Below the pieces are notes generated by a model that searched no databases, was not told the DNA's origin, and saw only the letters and a list, made by a program, of their open reading frames with translations. The position numbers were made by a program, and so were the translations under genes. A DNA stretch of 57,178 nucleotides, taken from assembly GCF_001280005.1 (NCBI RefSeq), contig NZ_LGDW01000415.1, forward strand, positions 1-57,178. The letters run 5' to 3'. Source of the stretch: Streptomyces sp. NRRL WC-3618. GTDB lineage: Bacteria > Actinomycetota > Actinomycetes > Streptomycetales > Streptomycetaceae. This document shows, piece after piece, positions 35,621 to 44,387 of the stretch; position 1 is the stretch's first letter; each line of letters opens with the position of its first letter.

Positions 35621-36691
35621 GTGAGCAACCCGCAGACCAGCCCCCAGTTCCACTCGCAGAACCGGCCGCCTACCATGGCCGACGTGGCGCGCCGGGCCGG
35701 CGTGTCCCACCAGACCGTGTCCCGCGTACTGGGCGATCACCCCAATGTGCGCGACGAGACACGGGCCAGAGTGCTGCACGCCATCGAGGACATGGGCTAC
35801 CGCCGCAACTCCTCGGCACGGGCGCTGGCGACCCGGCGTACCCTCAGCCTGGGTGTGGTCGCCTCCAACACCACGCTCTACGGGCCCGCCAGTACGCTGT
35901 TCGCGCTGGAGCAGGCGGCACGTGCCCAGGGGTATCTCGTCTCGACGGTCAGCCTGCGGGAACTGACGGTCGAAACGGTGTCCGAGGCCATGCACCGGCT
36001 CAGTGAGGGTGGCGTGGAGGGGGTGATCGCCCTCGCCCCGCAGCGGTCGGCGGTCGAGGCCCTCTCCGAAGTCCGCCATCCCTTCCCGGTGGTGGCCGTG
36101 GGCACCGGCTCCGGCGTGGAGATCCCGAGCGTCAACGTGGATCAGGGGCTGGGCGCCCGGCTGGCCACCAGTCATCTGCTGGCCGCCGGCCACCGCACGG
36201 TCTGGCATCTCGCCGGGCCCGACAACTGGCAGGAGGCGGTGGACCGCGCCGACAGCTGGCGGTCGACCCTGGAAGAGGCCGGTGCGGAAATTCCCTCGCC
36301 GCTGCGGGGTGACTGGAGCCCGTTGTCGGGTTATCGTGCGGGCCAGGAACTGGCCGGCTGGGTCGGCCGCGGTCTGACCGCCGTCTTCGTCGCCAACGAC
36401 CAGATGGCACTGGGAGTGTTGTGGGCGCTGCGTGAGGCGGGCGTGCGCATCCCCCAGGACATCGCGGTGGTCGGCTTCGACGACATCCCGGAGTCGGAGT
36501 TCTTCGCTCCGCCGCTCACCACAGTCCGGCAGGACTTCGCGGCGGTCGGCAAGCGGGGTATCGCACTGCTGCTGGACCTCATCGAGGGCCGGATGCCCTC
36601 CGGGGCCAGGCAGGTCATCATCGAGCCCCAACTCCTCGTCCGCGCCAGCACTTTCCCCTACGCCCCCCAGTCCGGGACCGCTCCCGGCTGA
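35621..36691 (+). CDS. LacI-family transcriptional regulator
   Basis: 356 aa from GTG 35621 with AAGGAGG eight bases before. HTH: MADVARRAGVSHQTVSRVLG; hinge helix: NSSARALATRRT; then the periplasmic-binding-like effector domain (VVAVGTGSGVEIPSVNVDQG, FVANDQMALGVLWALRE, VVGFDDIPESEFFAPPLTTV). It precedes the YtfQRT-YjfF-type transporter on the same strand and probably represses it in response to a sugar. A near-perfect lac-like operator is upstream of its own gene. Confidence 0.93.
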   Translation: MSNPQTSPQFHSQNRPPTMADVARRAGVSHQTVSRVLGDHPNVRDETRARVLHAIEDMGYRRNSSARALATRRTLSLGVVASNTTLYGPASTLFALEQAARAQGYLVSTVSLRELTVETVSEAMHRLSEGGVEGVIALAPQRSAVEALSEVRHPFPVVAVGTGSGVEIPSVNVDQGLGARLATSHLLAAGHRTVWHLAGPDNWQEAVDRADSWRSTLEEAGAEIPSPLRGDWSPLSGYRAGQELAGWVGRGLTAVFVANDQMALGVLWALREAGVRIPQDIAVVGFDDIPESEFFAPPLTTVRQDFAAVGKRGIALLLDLIEGRMPSGARQVIIEPQLLVRASTFPYAPQSGTAPG

Positions 36692-36908
36692 GGCGACACA
36701 GACTCGTTCGGCGATCGTCCTCACCCCACCGGTGTGATCGAGATCCCGAACGATGATCGACAGGTTGGACAAATCGCAGCCTGTCGCCCCGAACCCCACG
36801 AGAACCAGAAGCACCACCGGTAGGCCCCACGAGTACCGACAAGCCCCACCAGAACCATGAGTACCAGCTGACCCAGCACGGGCCGGCGGCTCTTCAAAGG
36901 AGAAGAAC
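36692..36908 (+). other. Leader region of the ytfQ-type operon with degenerate repeats
   Basis: 217 bp. It contains three loosely related segments starting with CCCCACGAG or CCCCACCAG (from about 36793, 36814 and 36844) and a strong ribosome site AAAGGAG (36896-36902). I see no copy of the lac-type operator here. Confidence 0.4.
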
Positions 36909-37910
36909 ATGCTCAACAGAAGGAACTTCCTCACTGCGGCGGTCGGCGTGGCGGCTGCGACGAGCCTTGCGGCCTGTGCCAAGAAGGACGACGGCGGCGG
37001 CTCCACCGGCGGTGGCGACGGCAAGATCGTCCTCGGCTTCTCCCAGGTCGGCTCGGAGAGCGGCTGGCGCAGCGCCAACACCGACTCGGTGAAGTCGGCG
37101 GCGAAGGAGGCCGGTTACGACCTCAAGTTCTCCGACGCGCAGCAGAAGCAGGAGAACCAGATCTCCGCGATCCGCAACTACATCACCCAGGGTGTGGACG
37201 TCATCGCCTTCTCCCCGGTGGTCGTCACCGGCTGGGACGCGGTGCTCAAGGAGGCCAAGGCCAAGAAGATCCCGGTGGTCCTCACCGACCGCTCGGTCGA
37301 GACCTCCGACCAGTCCCTGTTCGTCACCCTGGTCGGCTCCGACTTCACGGACGAGGGCCGCCGCGCGGGCAAGATCCTGGAGAAGGTCCTCGAGAAGGCC
37401 GGCCACAAGGGTGCTGTGAAGATCGCCCAGCTGGAGGGCACCACCGGTGCCGCCCCCGCGATCGAGCGCGCCAAGGGCTTCAAGGAGGTCATGGACGCCG
37501 AGCACGCGAGCGACTGGAAGATCGTCGTGAGCCAGACCGGTGACTTCACCAGGGCCGGCGGCAAGCAGGTCATGGCGGCCTTCCTGCAGTCCAACCCGGA
37601 CATCAACGTCCTGTTCGCGCACAACGACGACATGGCCATCGGTGCCATCCAGGCGATCGAGGCGGCCGGCAAGAAGCCCGGCAAGGACATCCTCATCGTC
37701 TCGATCGACGGCGTGAAGGACGGCTTCGTGGCCATGTCCGAGGGCAAGATCAACGCCATCGTCGAGTGCAACCCGCTGCTCGGCCCCCAGCTCATGGAGG
37801 TCGTGAAGAAGGTCAAGAACGGCGAGTCGGTCGAGCGCTGGATCAAGACCAAGGAGGGCGACTTCATGCAGGACCAGGCGAAGGCCGCGCTCCCCACGCG
37901 TAAGTACTGA
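36909..37910 (+). CDS. ytfQ: Galactofuranose-type sugar-binding lipoprotein (YtfQ family)
   Basis: 333 aa. The N terminus has a twin-arginine motif (NRRNFL) and lipobox LAAC, so it is probably a Tat-exported lipoprotein. YtfQ features: VGSESGWRSANTDSVKSAA, YITQGVDVIAFSPVVVTGWD and LFAHNDDMAIGAIQAIEAAG. In E. coli YtfQ binds galactofuranose and related furanose sugars. First gene of a four-gene importer operon; a strong hairpin follows it, which may allow higher expression of the binding protein than of the membrane parts. Confidence 0.9.
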   Translation: MLNRRNFLTAAVGVAAATSLAACAKKDDGGGSTGGGDGKIVLGFSQVGSESGWRSANTDSVKSAAKEAGYDLKFSDAQQKQENQISAIRNYITQGVDVIAFSPVVVTGWDAVLKEAKAKKIPVVLTDRSVETSDQSLFVTLVGSDFTDEGRRAGKILEKVLEKAGHKGAVKIAQLEGTTGAAPAIERAKGFKEVMDAEHASDWKIVVSQTGDFTRAGGKQVMAAFLQSNPDINVLFAHNDDMAIGAIQAIEAAGKKPGKDILIVSIDGVKDGFVAMSEGKINAIVECNPLLGPQLMEVVKKVKNGESVERWIKTKEGDFMQDQAKAALPTRKY

Positions 37911-37927
37911 CCGACCGCACCCATCGG

Positions 37928-37985
37928 CAGGGAGCCTCCGCCCGCGCCGGCCCTCCGTACGGAGGGCGGCCCTGGGGGCTCCCTG
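37928..37985 (+). terminator. Intercistronic hairpin between ytfQ and ytfR
   Basis: A nested structure: outer arms CAGGGAGCC and GGCTCCCTG (37928-37936, 37977-37985) enclose a perfect palindrome GCCCTCCGTACGGAGGGC (37950-37967). No U-tract follows. Probably a partial terminator or RNA-stabilising hairpin inside the operon. Confidence 0.7.
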
Positions 37986-38054
37986 CGGGCCTGAAGGACA
38001 TCAAGGGCCCGACCCAACATTCGTGGGCCTGAACGAGATTCAAGGAGCGCTGCC

Positions 38055-39587
38055 ATGGCAGAGCCGCGGCCCGTCCTGGAGATGACGGGCATAGTCAAGG
38101 AGTTTCCGGGGGTACGGGCTCTGTCGGGTGTCGACTTCCGGCTCTTCCCCGGTGAGATTCACGCCCTGATGGGCGAGAACGGAGCCGGTAAGTCCACCCT
38201 CATCAAGGTGCTGACCGGCGTCTACGCGCTGGACGACGGCACGGTCACCCTCGACGGCCAGCCGGTGCGGATCGACAGCCCGTTCCAGGCACAGCAGGCC
38301 GGCATCAGCACCGTCTACCAGGAGGTGAACCTCTGCCCCAACCTGTCGGTGGCGGAGAACATCTTCATCGGACGTGAACCCATCCGCTTCGGCCGCATCC
38401 AGTGGACGCAGATGCGCAAGGACGCGGCGGAGCTGGTCGACCGGCTCGGCCTCGACCTCGACGTCACCGCGCCCCTGTCCTCGTACCCGCTGGCCGTGCA
38501 GCAACTGGTCGCGATCGTACGGGCGGTGGGCACCGGCGACAGCGACGGCGCCGGAGCCGGCACCAAGGTGCTGGTTCTCGACGAGCCGACGTCCAGCCTC
38601 GACCGCGACGAGGTCCTCGAACTGTTCCGCCTGATGCGGCAGTTGAGGGACGAAGGCGTCGCGATCCTGTTCGTCTCGCACTTCCTCGACCAGATCTACG
38701 AGATCTGCGACCGCATGACCGTCCTGCGCAACGGCACCCTCGTCGGCGAGCACATGGTCAGCGAGCTCGACCAGGTCGGGCTGATCCAGCTCATGATCGG
38801 CAAGGCCATGGACCAGCTGGAGGGGCTCCAGGAGCACCACGCCGAGGTCGGTGAGACGCTGCTCGAGGCGGACGGCCTCGGCAGGACGGGCGGTATCGCC
38901 CCCTTCGACCTCCAGATCAAGAAGGGCGAGGTCCTGGGCCTGGCCGGCCTGCTCGGCTCCGGCCGTACCGAACTCGCCCGCCTGCTCTTCGGCGCCGACC
39001 AGCCCGACAGCGGCACGGTCACCATCGGCGGCAAAGCGGTCTCGATGAGCGCCCCGAACGACGCCATCGGCGCCGGGGTCGCGTTCTGCTCCGAGAACCG
39101 CAAGACCGAGGGCCTCGTACCGGAGCTGACGGTACGGGAGAACATCATCCTCGCCCTCCAGGCGGCCCGCGGCTGGATCCGGCCCATCCCGGCCGCCCAG
39201 CGTGACGAACTCGTCGCCAAGTACATCAAGGCCCTGGACATCCGCCCCGCCAACCCGGAGGCCCGGGTCGGCCGGCTCAGCGGTGGCAACCAGCAGAAGG
39301 TGCTGCTCGCCCGCTGGCTCATCACCCAGCCGAAGCTGCTGATCCTCGACGAACCGACGCGCGGTATCGACGTCGGCGCGAAGGCGGAGATCCAGAAACT
39401 CGTGGTCTCGCTCTCCGAGGAAGGTATGTCCGTGCTGTACATCGCGGCCGAACTGGAGGAAGTACTCCGGCTCAGCCACACCATCGGCGTGCTGCGCGAC
39501 CGCAAGCTGGTCGCCCAGATCGCCAACGGGCCCGAGATCACTCCCACCCGGATCCTGGAGACCATCGCGAGCGGAGAGCACCAGTGA
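38055..39587 (+). CDS. ytfR: Sugar ABC transporter ATP-binding protein (YtfR family)
   Basis: 510 aa, two ABC domains. First: [39 protein letters not shown]. Second: [54 protein letters not shown] is seven bases before the ATG at 38055. The stop overlaps the permease start as GTGA. It is the ATPase of the CUT2-type importer whose solute-binding protein is the preceding gene. Confidence 0.92.
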   Translation: MAEPRPVLEMTGIVKEFPGVRALSGVDFRLFPGEIHALMGENGAGKSTLIKVLTGVYALDDGTVTLDGQPVRIDSPFQAQQAGISTVYQEVNLCPNLSVAENIFIGREPIRFGRIQWTQMRKDAAELVDRLGLDLDVTAPLSSYPLAVQQLVAIVRAVGTGDSDGAGAGTKVLVLDEPTSSLDRDEVLELFRLMRQLRDEGVAILFVSHFLDQIYEICDRMTVLRNGTLVGEHMVSELDQVGLIQLMIGKAMDQLEGLQEHHAEVGETLLEADGLGRTGGIAPFDLQIKKGEVLGLAGLLGSGRTELARLLFGADQPDSGTVTIGGKAVSMSAPNDAIGAGVAFCSENRKTEGLVPELTVRENIILALQAARGWIRPIPAAQRDELVAKYIKALDIRPANPEARVGRLSGGNQQKVLLARWLITQPKLLILDEPTRGIDVGAKAEIQKLVVSLSEEGMSVLYIAAELEEVLRLSHTIGVLRDRKLVAQIANGPEITPTRILETIASGEHQ

Positions 39588-40693
39588 CCACCACTCCCCG
39601 TTGGCGCGCGCTGACGCAGCACAACCTGTTCTGGCCGGTGGCCGTGCTGGTCGTCCTGCTGCTGATCAACGTTCCCTTCACACCCGGCTTCTTCTCGATC
39701 AAGATGACGGACGGCCACCTCTACGGCAGCCTCGTCTCGATCGTGCTGTTCGGCTCGCCGCTCATCCTGGTCGCGGTCGGCATGACCCTGGTCATCGCCA
39801 CCGGCGGCATCGACCTCTCGGTCGGCGCGGTCGTCGCCATCACCGGCGCCCTGACCTGCTCGTACATCAGTGACGAGGCCAACCAGGACTCCCTGTCCGG
39901 AGTTTTCCTGGCCATGGGCATCGGCCTGATCGCCGCCGTCGTCTGCGGTCTGTGGAACGGCTTCCTGGTGGCCCGGATGGGCATCCAGCCCATCATCGCG
40001 ACCCTGATCATCATGGTCGCGGGCCGAGGCGTGGCCCAGCTGATCACCGACGGCCAGATCATCACCATCAACAGCGAGCCGTACAAGCTGATCGGCGGCG
40101 GCTACTGGCTGACCCTGCCGTTCTCCATCTTCGTCGTGGCCGCGGTCGTGGCCATCACGGTGGCCCTGACCCGCCGCACGGCCCTCGGCCTGCTGGTCGA
40201 GTCGGTCGGCGGCAACGCCGAGGCCAGCCGGCTGGTCGGCATCAGGTCCATGCGCATCAAGATCATGGTGTACGTGTTCTGCGCCCTGTGCGCCGGTATC
40301 GCGGGCCTGATGATCAGCTCCAACACCTCGGCGGCGGACGGCAACAACGCCGGCCTGTGGATCGAGCTCGACGCGATCCTCGCCGTCGTCATCGGCGGTA
40401 CGTCACTGACGGGCGGCCGGTTCTCCATCGGCGGCACCGTGGTGGGCGCCCTCGTCATCCAGACCCTGACCACCACGATCTACACCATCGGCGTACCGAC
40501 CCAGACCAACCTGGTCTTCAAGGCCGCCGTCGTCATCGTCGTCTGCCTGCTGCAGTCCCCGAAGTTCCGCGCCAAGGTCTTCGGCGCCAAGTTCCGCTCC
40601 GGTACCGGCACGAAGGGCGGCGGCACCTCGTCCGCCACCCCGGCGGACGGCGCCTCGACCACCGCGGCAGCCCCCAAGATGGAGGTGTCGTGA
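39584..40693 (+). CDS. ytfT: Sugar ABC transporter permease (YtfT family)
   Basis: 369 aa multi-spanning permease. VGMTLVIATGGIDLSVGAVV is the typical BPD_transp_2 motif; LVESVGGNAEASRLVGIRS is the cytoplasmic coupling region; AVVIGGTSLTGGRFSIGGTV is the C-terminal signature. Starts with GTG overlapping the ATPase stop. A polar Ser/Thr/Ala tail of about 30 residues ends the protein. One of two different permeases in this importer, as in E. coli YtfT/YjfF. Confidence 0.91.
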   Translation: MTTTPRWRALTQHNLFWPVAVLVVLLLINVPFTPGFFSIKMTDGHLYGSLVSIVLFGSPLILVAVGMTLVIATGGIDLSVGAVVAITGALTCSYISDEANQDSLSGVFLAMGIGLIAAVVCGLWNGFLVARMGIQPIIATLIIMVAGRGVAQLITDGQIITINSEPYKLIGGGYWLTLPFSIFVVAAVVAITVALTRRTALGLLVESVGGNAEASRLVGIRSMRIKIMVYVFCALCAGIAGLMISSNTSAADGNNAGLWIELDAILAVVIGGTSLTGGRFSIGGTVVGALVIQTLTTTIYTIGVPTQTNLVFKAAVVIVVCLLQSPKFRAKVFGAKFRSGTGTKGGGTSSATPADGASTTAAAPKMEVS

Positions 40694-41718
40694 TGAGCAC
40701 GGCCACCAAGACCCCCACGGCCCCCGACAGCCGTCGTACGCCGTCCAAGGCCGCGCGACTGCTCGGTGACCGGCGCCTGCCCGTCGTGGTGACCGCCACG
40801 CTCTTCCTCGTGATGTACATCGTCGGTCTGACCCGCTACCAGAACTTCGGTTTCGGCGAACCGCAGGTGTTCCTCAACCTGTTCATCGACAACGGCTACC
40901 TGCTGGTCGCCGCGGTGGGCGCCACGTTCGTCATCCTCTCGGGCGGCATCGACCTGTCCGTGGGTTCCGTGATCGGCTTCACGACCATGCTCACGGCATG
41001 GCTGGTGGAGAAGCAGGGCCTGCCCATCCTGGTCGTCATCCCCATCGCGCTGGGCGTGGGCGCCCTCGGCGGCTTCCTGATGGGCTATGTGATCCACAAC
41101 TTCGAGATCCAGCCCTTCATCGTGACGCTCGCCGGCCTCTTCCTCTTCCGGGGCCTGTGCCTGATCGTCAGCAAGGAGTCGATCGCCATCGACGACTCCT
41201 CGGTGAGCAGCATGGCGCAGGCGCAGGCACAGCTGGGGGTGGGCTTCCTGTCGATCGGCGCGATCATCGCGCTGGTCGTCCTGGCCATCGCCTTCTACGT
41301 CCTGCACTACACGCGCTTCGGTCGGCGCGTGTACGCCATCGGCGGCAACGAGAACTCGGCCATGCTGATGGGCCTCCCGCAGGGCGGCACGAAGATTGCC
41401 GTGTACACGGTGAGCGGCTTCTGCTCCGCCCTGGCGGGCCTGCTGTTCACCCTGTACATCCAGTCCGGCGACCCGCTGCACGCGACCGGCATGGAGCTCG
41501 ACGCGATCGCCGCGGTCGTCATCGGCGGCACCCTGCTGACGGGCGGCTCGGGCTATGTCGTGGGCACGCTGTTCGGTGTCCTCGTCCTGGGCCTCATCAA
41601 GAGCATCATCCAGTTCGAGGGGACGCTCAGCTCCTGGTGGACGAAGATCGCGACGGGCGTGCTGCTGTGCGCGTTCATCCTGATCCAGCGGGCCATGACG
41701 GCCCGTAAGAAAACCTGA
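40693..41718 (+). CDS. yjfF: Sugar ABC transporter permease (YjfF family)
   Basis: 341 aa; ATG 40693 overlaps the ytfT stop by one base (TGATG), with GGAGG just upstream. It has the BPD_transp_2 motif VGATFVILSGGIDLSVGSVI, the YAIGGNENSAMLMGLPQGGT coupling loop and VVIGGTLLTGGSGYVVGTLF. Second permease of the heterodimeric pore and last gene of the operon, followed by a strong terminator. Confidence 0.92.
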   Translation: MSTATKTPTAPDSRRTPSKAARLLGDRRLPVVVTATLFLVMYIVGLTRYQNFGFGEPQVFLNLFIDNGYLLVAAVGATFVILSGGIDLSVGSVIGFTTMLTAWLVEKQGLPILVVIPIALGVGALGGFLMGYVIHNFEIQPFIVTLAGLFLFRGLCLIVSKESIAIDDSSVSSMAQAQAQLGVGFLSIGAIIALVVLAIAFYVLHYTRFGRRVYAIGGNENSAMLMGLPQGGTKIAVYTVSGFCSALAGLLFTLYIQSGDPLHATGMELDAIAAVVIGGTLLTGGSGYVVGTLFGVLVLGLIKSIIQFEGTLSSWWTKIATGVLLCAFILIQRAMTARKKT

Positions 41719-41747
41719 CCCACCGGGGAAGCCCTCTCCGGCCCGGA

Positions 41748-41782
41748 GCGGTCCGTCGCACGTACGCCGTGCGACGGGCCGC
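41748..41782 (+). terminator. Hairpin terminator of the ytf-type operon
   Basis: 15-base arms (41748-41762 and 41768-41782) pair with one G-T wobble around TACGC, 29 bp after the permease stop. Confidence 0.8.
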
Positions 41783-41894
41783 TTCGGCATGCCCGAAGCG
41801 CTCGGACAGGCAAACACGAAGCGCAGGTTCCACACCGAATATTCACAGGCCCCCCTAGGAACGCCCCCGGTGCGGAACCTATTCTTCCCGCGTC

Positions 41895-42710
41895 ATGGAC
41901 TACTGCCATCAGTGCCAACGGCACCTCAACGGCGCACTCGCCTGCCCGGGGTGCGGCTCAGCGCCAGCACCTCCCCCCGCCTACGTGGAGGAAGCCGACG
42001 CGCGCCCGCAACCGGCAGCGGACGCCTTTGCCGGGGCCGCCGACGAGGCAGTGCGTCCCGGCCGGGCGGCGGGCCGGAAGGCGGCTCGCGGACGCGGGCG
42101 CGAGACGACGGCAGCCGAGGCCCCGGACGCCTACGAGGCCGAGGGTGAGTACGAGGCGGAGTACGAGGCGGAGTACGAGGACGCCGGGCGCGCGAACGGC
42201 AGTCGACGTGACCGCAAGGCCGCGGCGCACCGGCGGCGACGGAAGCGGGCGCTGCTCGTCGTCGCGGGGTTCGTGCTCGCGGCGGGCGGGCTGAGCCTCG
42301 CCGAGCTGGGCAAGGACGCGCCGGGATCGAACCCGAACAGCGCGACGACCGACGGCGATTCGGTGGACGGCGCGACGCCGGAGGCCGCCGACACGCAGAC
42401 GCCCCGGTCCGACGGGAAGCCGGCCTCGGCGGACGACAAGGCGTCGGCCTCCGCGTCCGCGAAACCGTCGACGTCACCGTCCCCGTCGGCGTCGGAGAGC
42501 TCGGGATCACCGTCGCCGTCGGTCTCACCGAGCGCGAGCAAGGACGCCCCGTCGGGACCCATCGGCTCGCCGCCGACACCGACGAGGGGACAGTCGACGT
42601 CGGCACCGGCGGACCCGACGACCCCGTCCGCGGACCCGACGACCGCGGATCCGACTCCGGAACCGGCGCCTTCGGAGACGTGCGAGCAGTTTCTGTGGTG
42701 GTGCGCGTAG
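41895..42710 (+). CDS. SCO2400-like zinc-ribbon membrane protein
   Basis: 271 aa. An N-terminal zinc ribbon (YCHQCQRHLNG, ACPGCGSAP), a charged region with short repeats (EYEAEYEAEYED, residues about 85-96), a basic stretch then one membrane helix (ALLVVAGFVLAAGGLSLAEL, about 118-137), and a Ser/Thr/Pro/Asp-rich extracytoplasmic part. It ends in CEQFLWWCA, a short motif whose two cysteines could form a disulfide. I recall this arrangement as the Streptomyces 'SCO2400 family'. The ribbon would be cytoplasmic and the C-terminal motif outside. Function unknown. Confidence 0.82.
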   Translation: MDYCHQCQRHLNGALACPGCGSAPAPPPAYVEEADARPQPAADAFAGAADEAVRPGRAAGRKAARGRGRETTAAEAPDAYEAEGEYEAEYEAEYEDAGRANGSRRDRKAAAHRRRRKRALLVVAGFVLAAGGLSLAELGKDAPGSNPNSATTDGDSVDGATPEAADTQTPRSDGKPASADDKASASASAKPSTSPSPSASESSGSPSPSVSPSASKDAPSGPIGSPPTPTRGQSTSAPADPTTPSADPTTADPTPEPAPSETCEQFLWWCA

Positions 42711-42743
42711 GCGGAGCCGGCTTTGGGCGGCCCAGGAAAGGGC

Positions 42744-43181
42744 CTACGCCTCCACCATCCGCACCAACAGCCCCCGCAGCAGCACCCGTTCCTCCTCCGA
42801 CAGCCCGGCCAGCGGCTCCCGTGCGAAGCCGAGGGAGTCGCGCAGGCTCCGTGCGACCCGGTGTCCCTCGTCCGTGCAGGCGGCCAGCTTCACCCTGCGG
42901 TCGGTGGGGTCGGGGCGGCGCTCGACCAGGTCCCGGGACTCCAGGCGGTCCACGATCCCGGTGACGTTCGACGGCTCGCACCGCAGTTTCCGTGCCAGCT
43001 GCCGCATCGGCAGGGCACCCAGTGAGAGCAGGCTCAGCAGGCGCGCCTGCGCCCCGGTGAGGGAGTGCCGGGTGGCAGCCTCCTCGTACTCCTCGTGATA
43101 GCGGGCCACGACCGCGCCGATGAGGTCGACGACCTCCACGCTCAGGGGGTCCATGCGGTGGGTCTTCTCTGGAGTGGCCAT
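42744..43181 (-). CDS. MarR-family transcriptional regulator
   Basis: 145 aa. Winged-helix core: TGAQARLLSLLSLGALPMRQ, LRCEPSNVTGIVDRLESRDL, VERRPDPTDRRVKLAACTDE. The last helices form the dimer interface. Starts at 43181, or possibly 43154 (MDPLSVEVVDL), as GGAGGGC lies very close to the first ATG. Divergent from an NADP-dependent oxidoreductase with a 97-bp intergenic region that holds a perfect dyad operator, so it most likely represses that gene and itself. Confidence 0.92.
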   Translation of the reverse strand: MATPEKTHRMDPLSVEVVDLIGAVVARYHEEYEEAATRHSLTGAQARLLSLLSLGALPMRQLARKLRCEPSNVTGIVDRLESRDLVERRPDPTDRRVKLAACTDEGHRVARSLRDSLGFAREPLAGLSEEERVLLRGLLVRMVEA

Positions 43182-43203
43182 GCCCTCCAGGCTACCCCGT
43201 TAC

Positions 43204-43253
43204 TTGACAACATGAAATATTCAGCGCCATTATTGTTTCACGTACTGAAACAA
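43204..43253 (+). promoter_or_regulatory. Oxidoreductase promoter with MarR-type operator
   Basis: -35 TTGACA (43204-43209) and a -10-like CATTAT (43228-43233) with an 18-bp spacer. A perfect dyad TTGTTTCA-CGTAC-TGAAACAA (43233-43253) starts at the -10 and covers the likely transcription start, as expected for repression by the divergent MarR protein. Confidence 0.65.
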
Positions 43254-43278
43254 CTGAGCCGCACCGGAAGGCCACCTC

Positions 43279-44307
43279 ATGTCCGAGACCCCCACCCCCG
43301 CCCTCCCCGCCGTCAGCCGCGAATGGCACCTGCTCAGCCGTCCGGTCGGCTGGCCCAAGGCCGAGGACTTCGCCCTGGTCGAGGCCGAGGTCCCGCAGCC
43401 CCGCGAGGGCCAGGTGCTGGTGCGCAACCTGTACGTGTCCGTGGACCCCTACATGCGCGGCCGGATGAGCGACGCCAAGTCCTACGTCGCCCCCTTCGAG
43501 CTCGGCAAGGTCATGCAGGGCGGGGCCGTCGGCGTGGTCGTCGCCTCCAACGCGGAGGGCCTCTCCGTCGGTGACCACGTCCTGCACTTCCTCGGCTGGC
43601 GCGAGTACGCGGCCGTGAACGCGAAGGACGCCGTCAAGGTCGACCCCGAGGCCGCGCCGCTGTCGACGTACCTCGGTGTCCTCGGCATGACCGGTCTCAC
43701 CGCCTACGCGGGCCTCCTGCGCACCGCCTCCTTCAAGGAGGGCGACGTGGTGTTCGTGTCGGGCGCGGCCGGCGCCGTGGGCGGCCAGGTCGGGCAGATC
43801 GCCAAACTCAAGGGCGCCTCCCGGGTCATCGGCTCCGCCGGTTCCGACGAGAAGGTCAAGCTGCTGGTGGAGGAGTACGGCTTCGACGCCGCCTTCAACT
43901 ACAAGGACGGTTCGGTCGCCTCGCAGCTGCGCGACGCCGCCCCCGACGGCATCGACGTGTACTTCGACAACGTGGGCGGCGACCACGTCGAGGCGGCCAT
44001 CGGCGCCCTCAAGCACGCCGGCCGGATCGCCATCTGCGGCATGATCTCCGTCTACAACAACACGGAGCCCGCCCCCGGCCCGAAGAACCTCGCCCGCCTC
44101 ATCGCCACCCGTGGCCGCATCGAGGGCCTCCTCGTCGGCGACCACTACGACCTCCAGCCGCAGTTCGTCGAAGAGGTCGGCGGCTGGGTCCGCTCCGGCG
44201 AGCTCAAGTACCGTGAGACGGTTCTCGAGGGCATCGAGAACAACCTCGAGGCGTTCCTCGGGGTGCTGCGCGGCGACAACACCGGCAAGATGATCGTCAA
44301 GTTCTGA
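43279..44307 (+). CDS. NADP-dependent oxidoreductase (MDR, LTB4DH/CurA type)
   Basis: 342 aa zinc-free medium-chain reductase. Typical motifs: NLYVSVDPYMRGRMSD near the N terminus, LGVLGMTGLTAYAGL, the cofactor motif VFVSGAAGAVGGQVGQIAKL and DVYFDNVGGDHVEAAI. The family reduces the alkene or alkyne bonds of enones with NADPH and often serves in detoxification of reactive carbonyls. Control by the divergent MarR regulator fits an inducible detoxification role; the inducer is unknown. Confidence 0.92.
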   Translation: MSETPTPALPAVSREWHLLSRPVGWPKAEDFALVEAEVPQPREGQVLVRNLYVSVDPYMRGRMSDAKSYVAPFELGKVMQGGAVGVVVASNAEGLSVGDHVLHFLGWREYAAVNAKDAVKVDPEAAPLSTYLGVLGMTGLTAYAGLLRTASFKEGDVVFVSGAAGAVGGQVGQIAKLKGASRVIGSAGSDEKVKLLVEEYGFDAAFNYKDGSVASQLRDAAPDGIDVYFDNVGGDHVEAAIGALKHAGRIAICGMISVYNNTEPAPGPKNLARLIATRGRIEGLLVGDHYDLQPQFVEEVGGWVRSGELKYRETVLEGIENNLEAFLGVLRGDNTGKMIVKF

Positions 44308-44319
44308 TCCGTACGACGC

Positions 44320-44365
44320 CGAAGGCCGCACCCCTGGACGCTTCCGTCCGGGGGTGCGGCCTTCG
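44320..44365. terminator. Bidirectional hairpin terminator
   Basis: 21-base arms (44320-44340 and 44345-44365) pair with one wobble around CTTC, between the convergent oxidoreductase and M14 peptidase genes. Confidence 0.85.
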
Positions 44366-44387
44366 TTCGTCGTGGCCGGGGCGCGGA

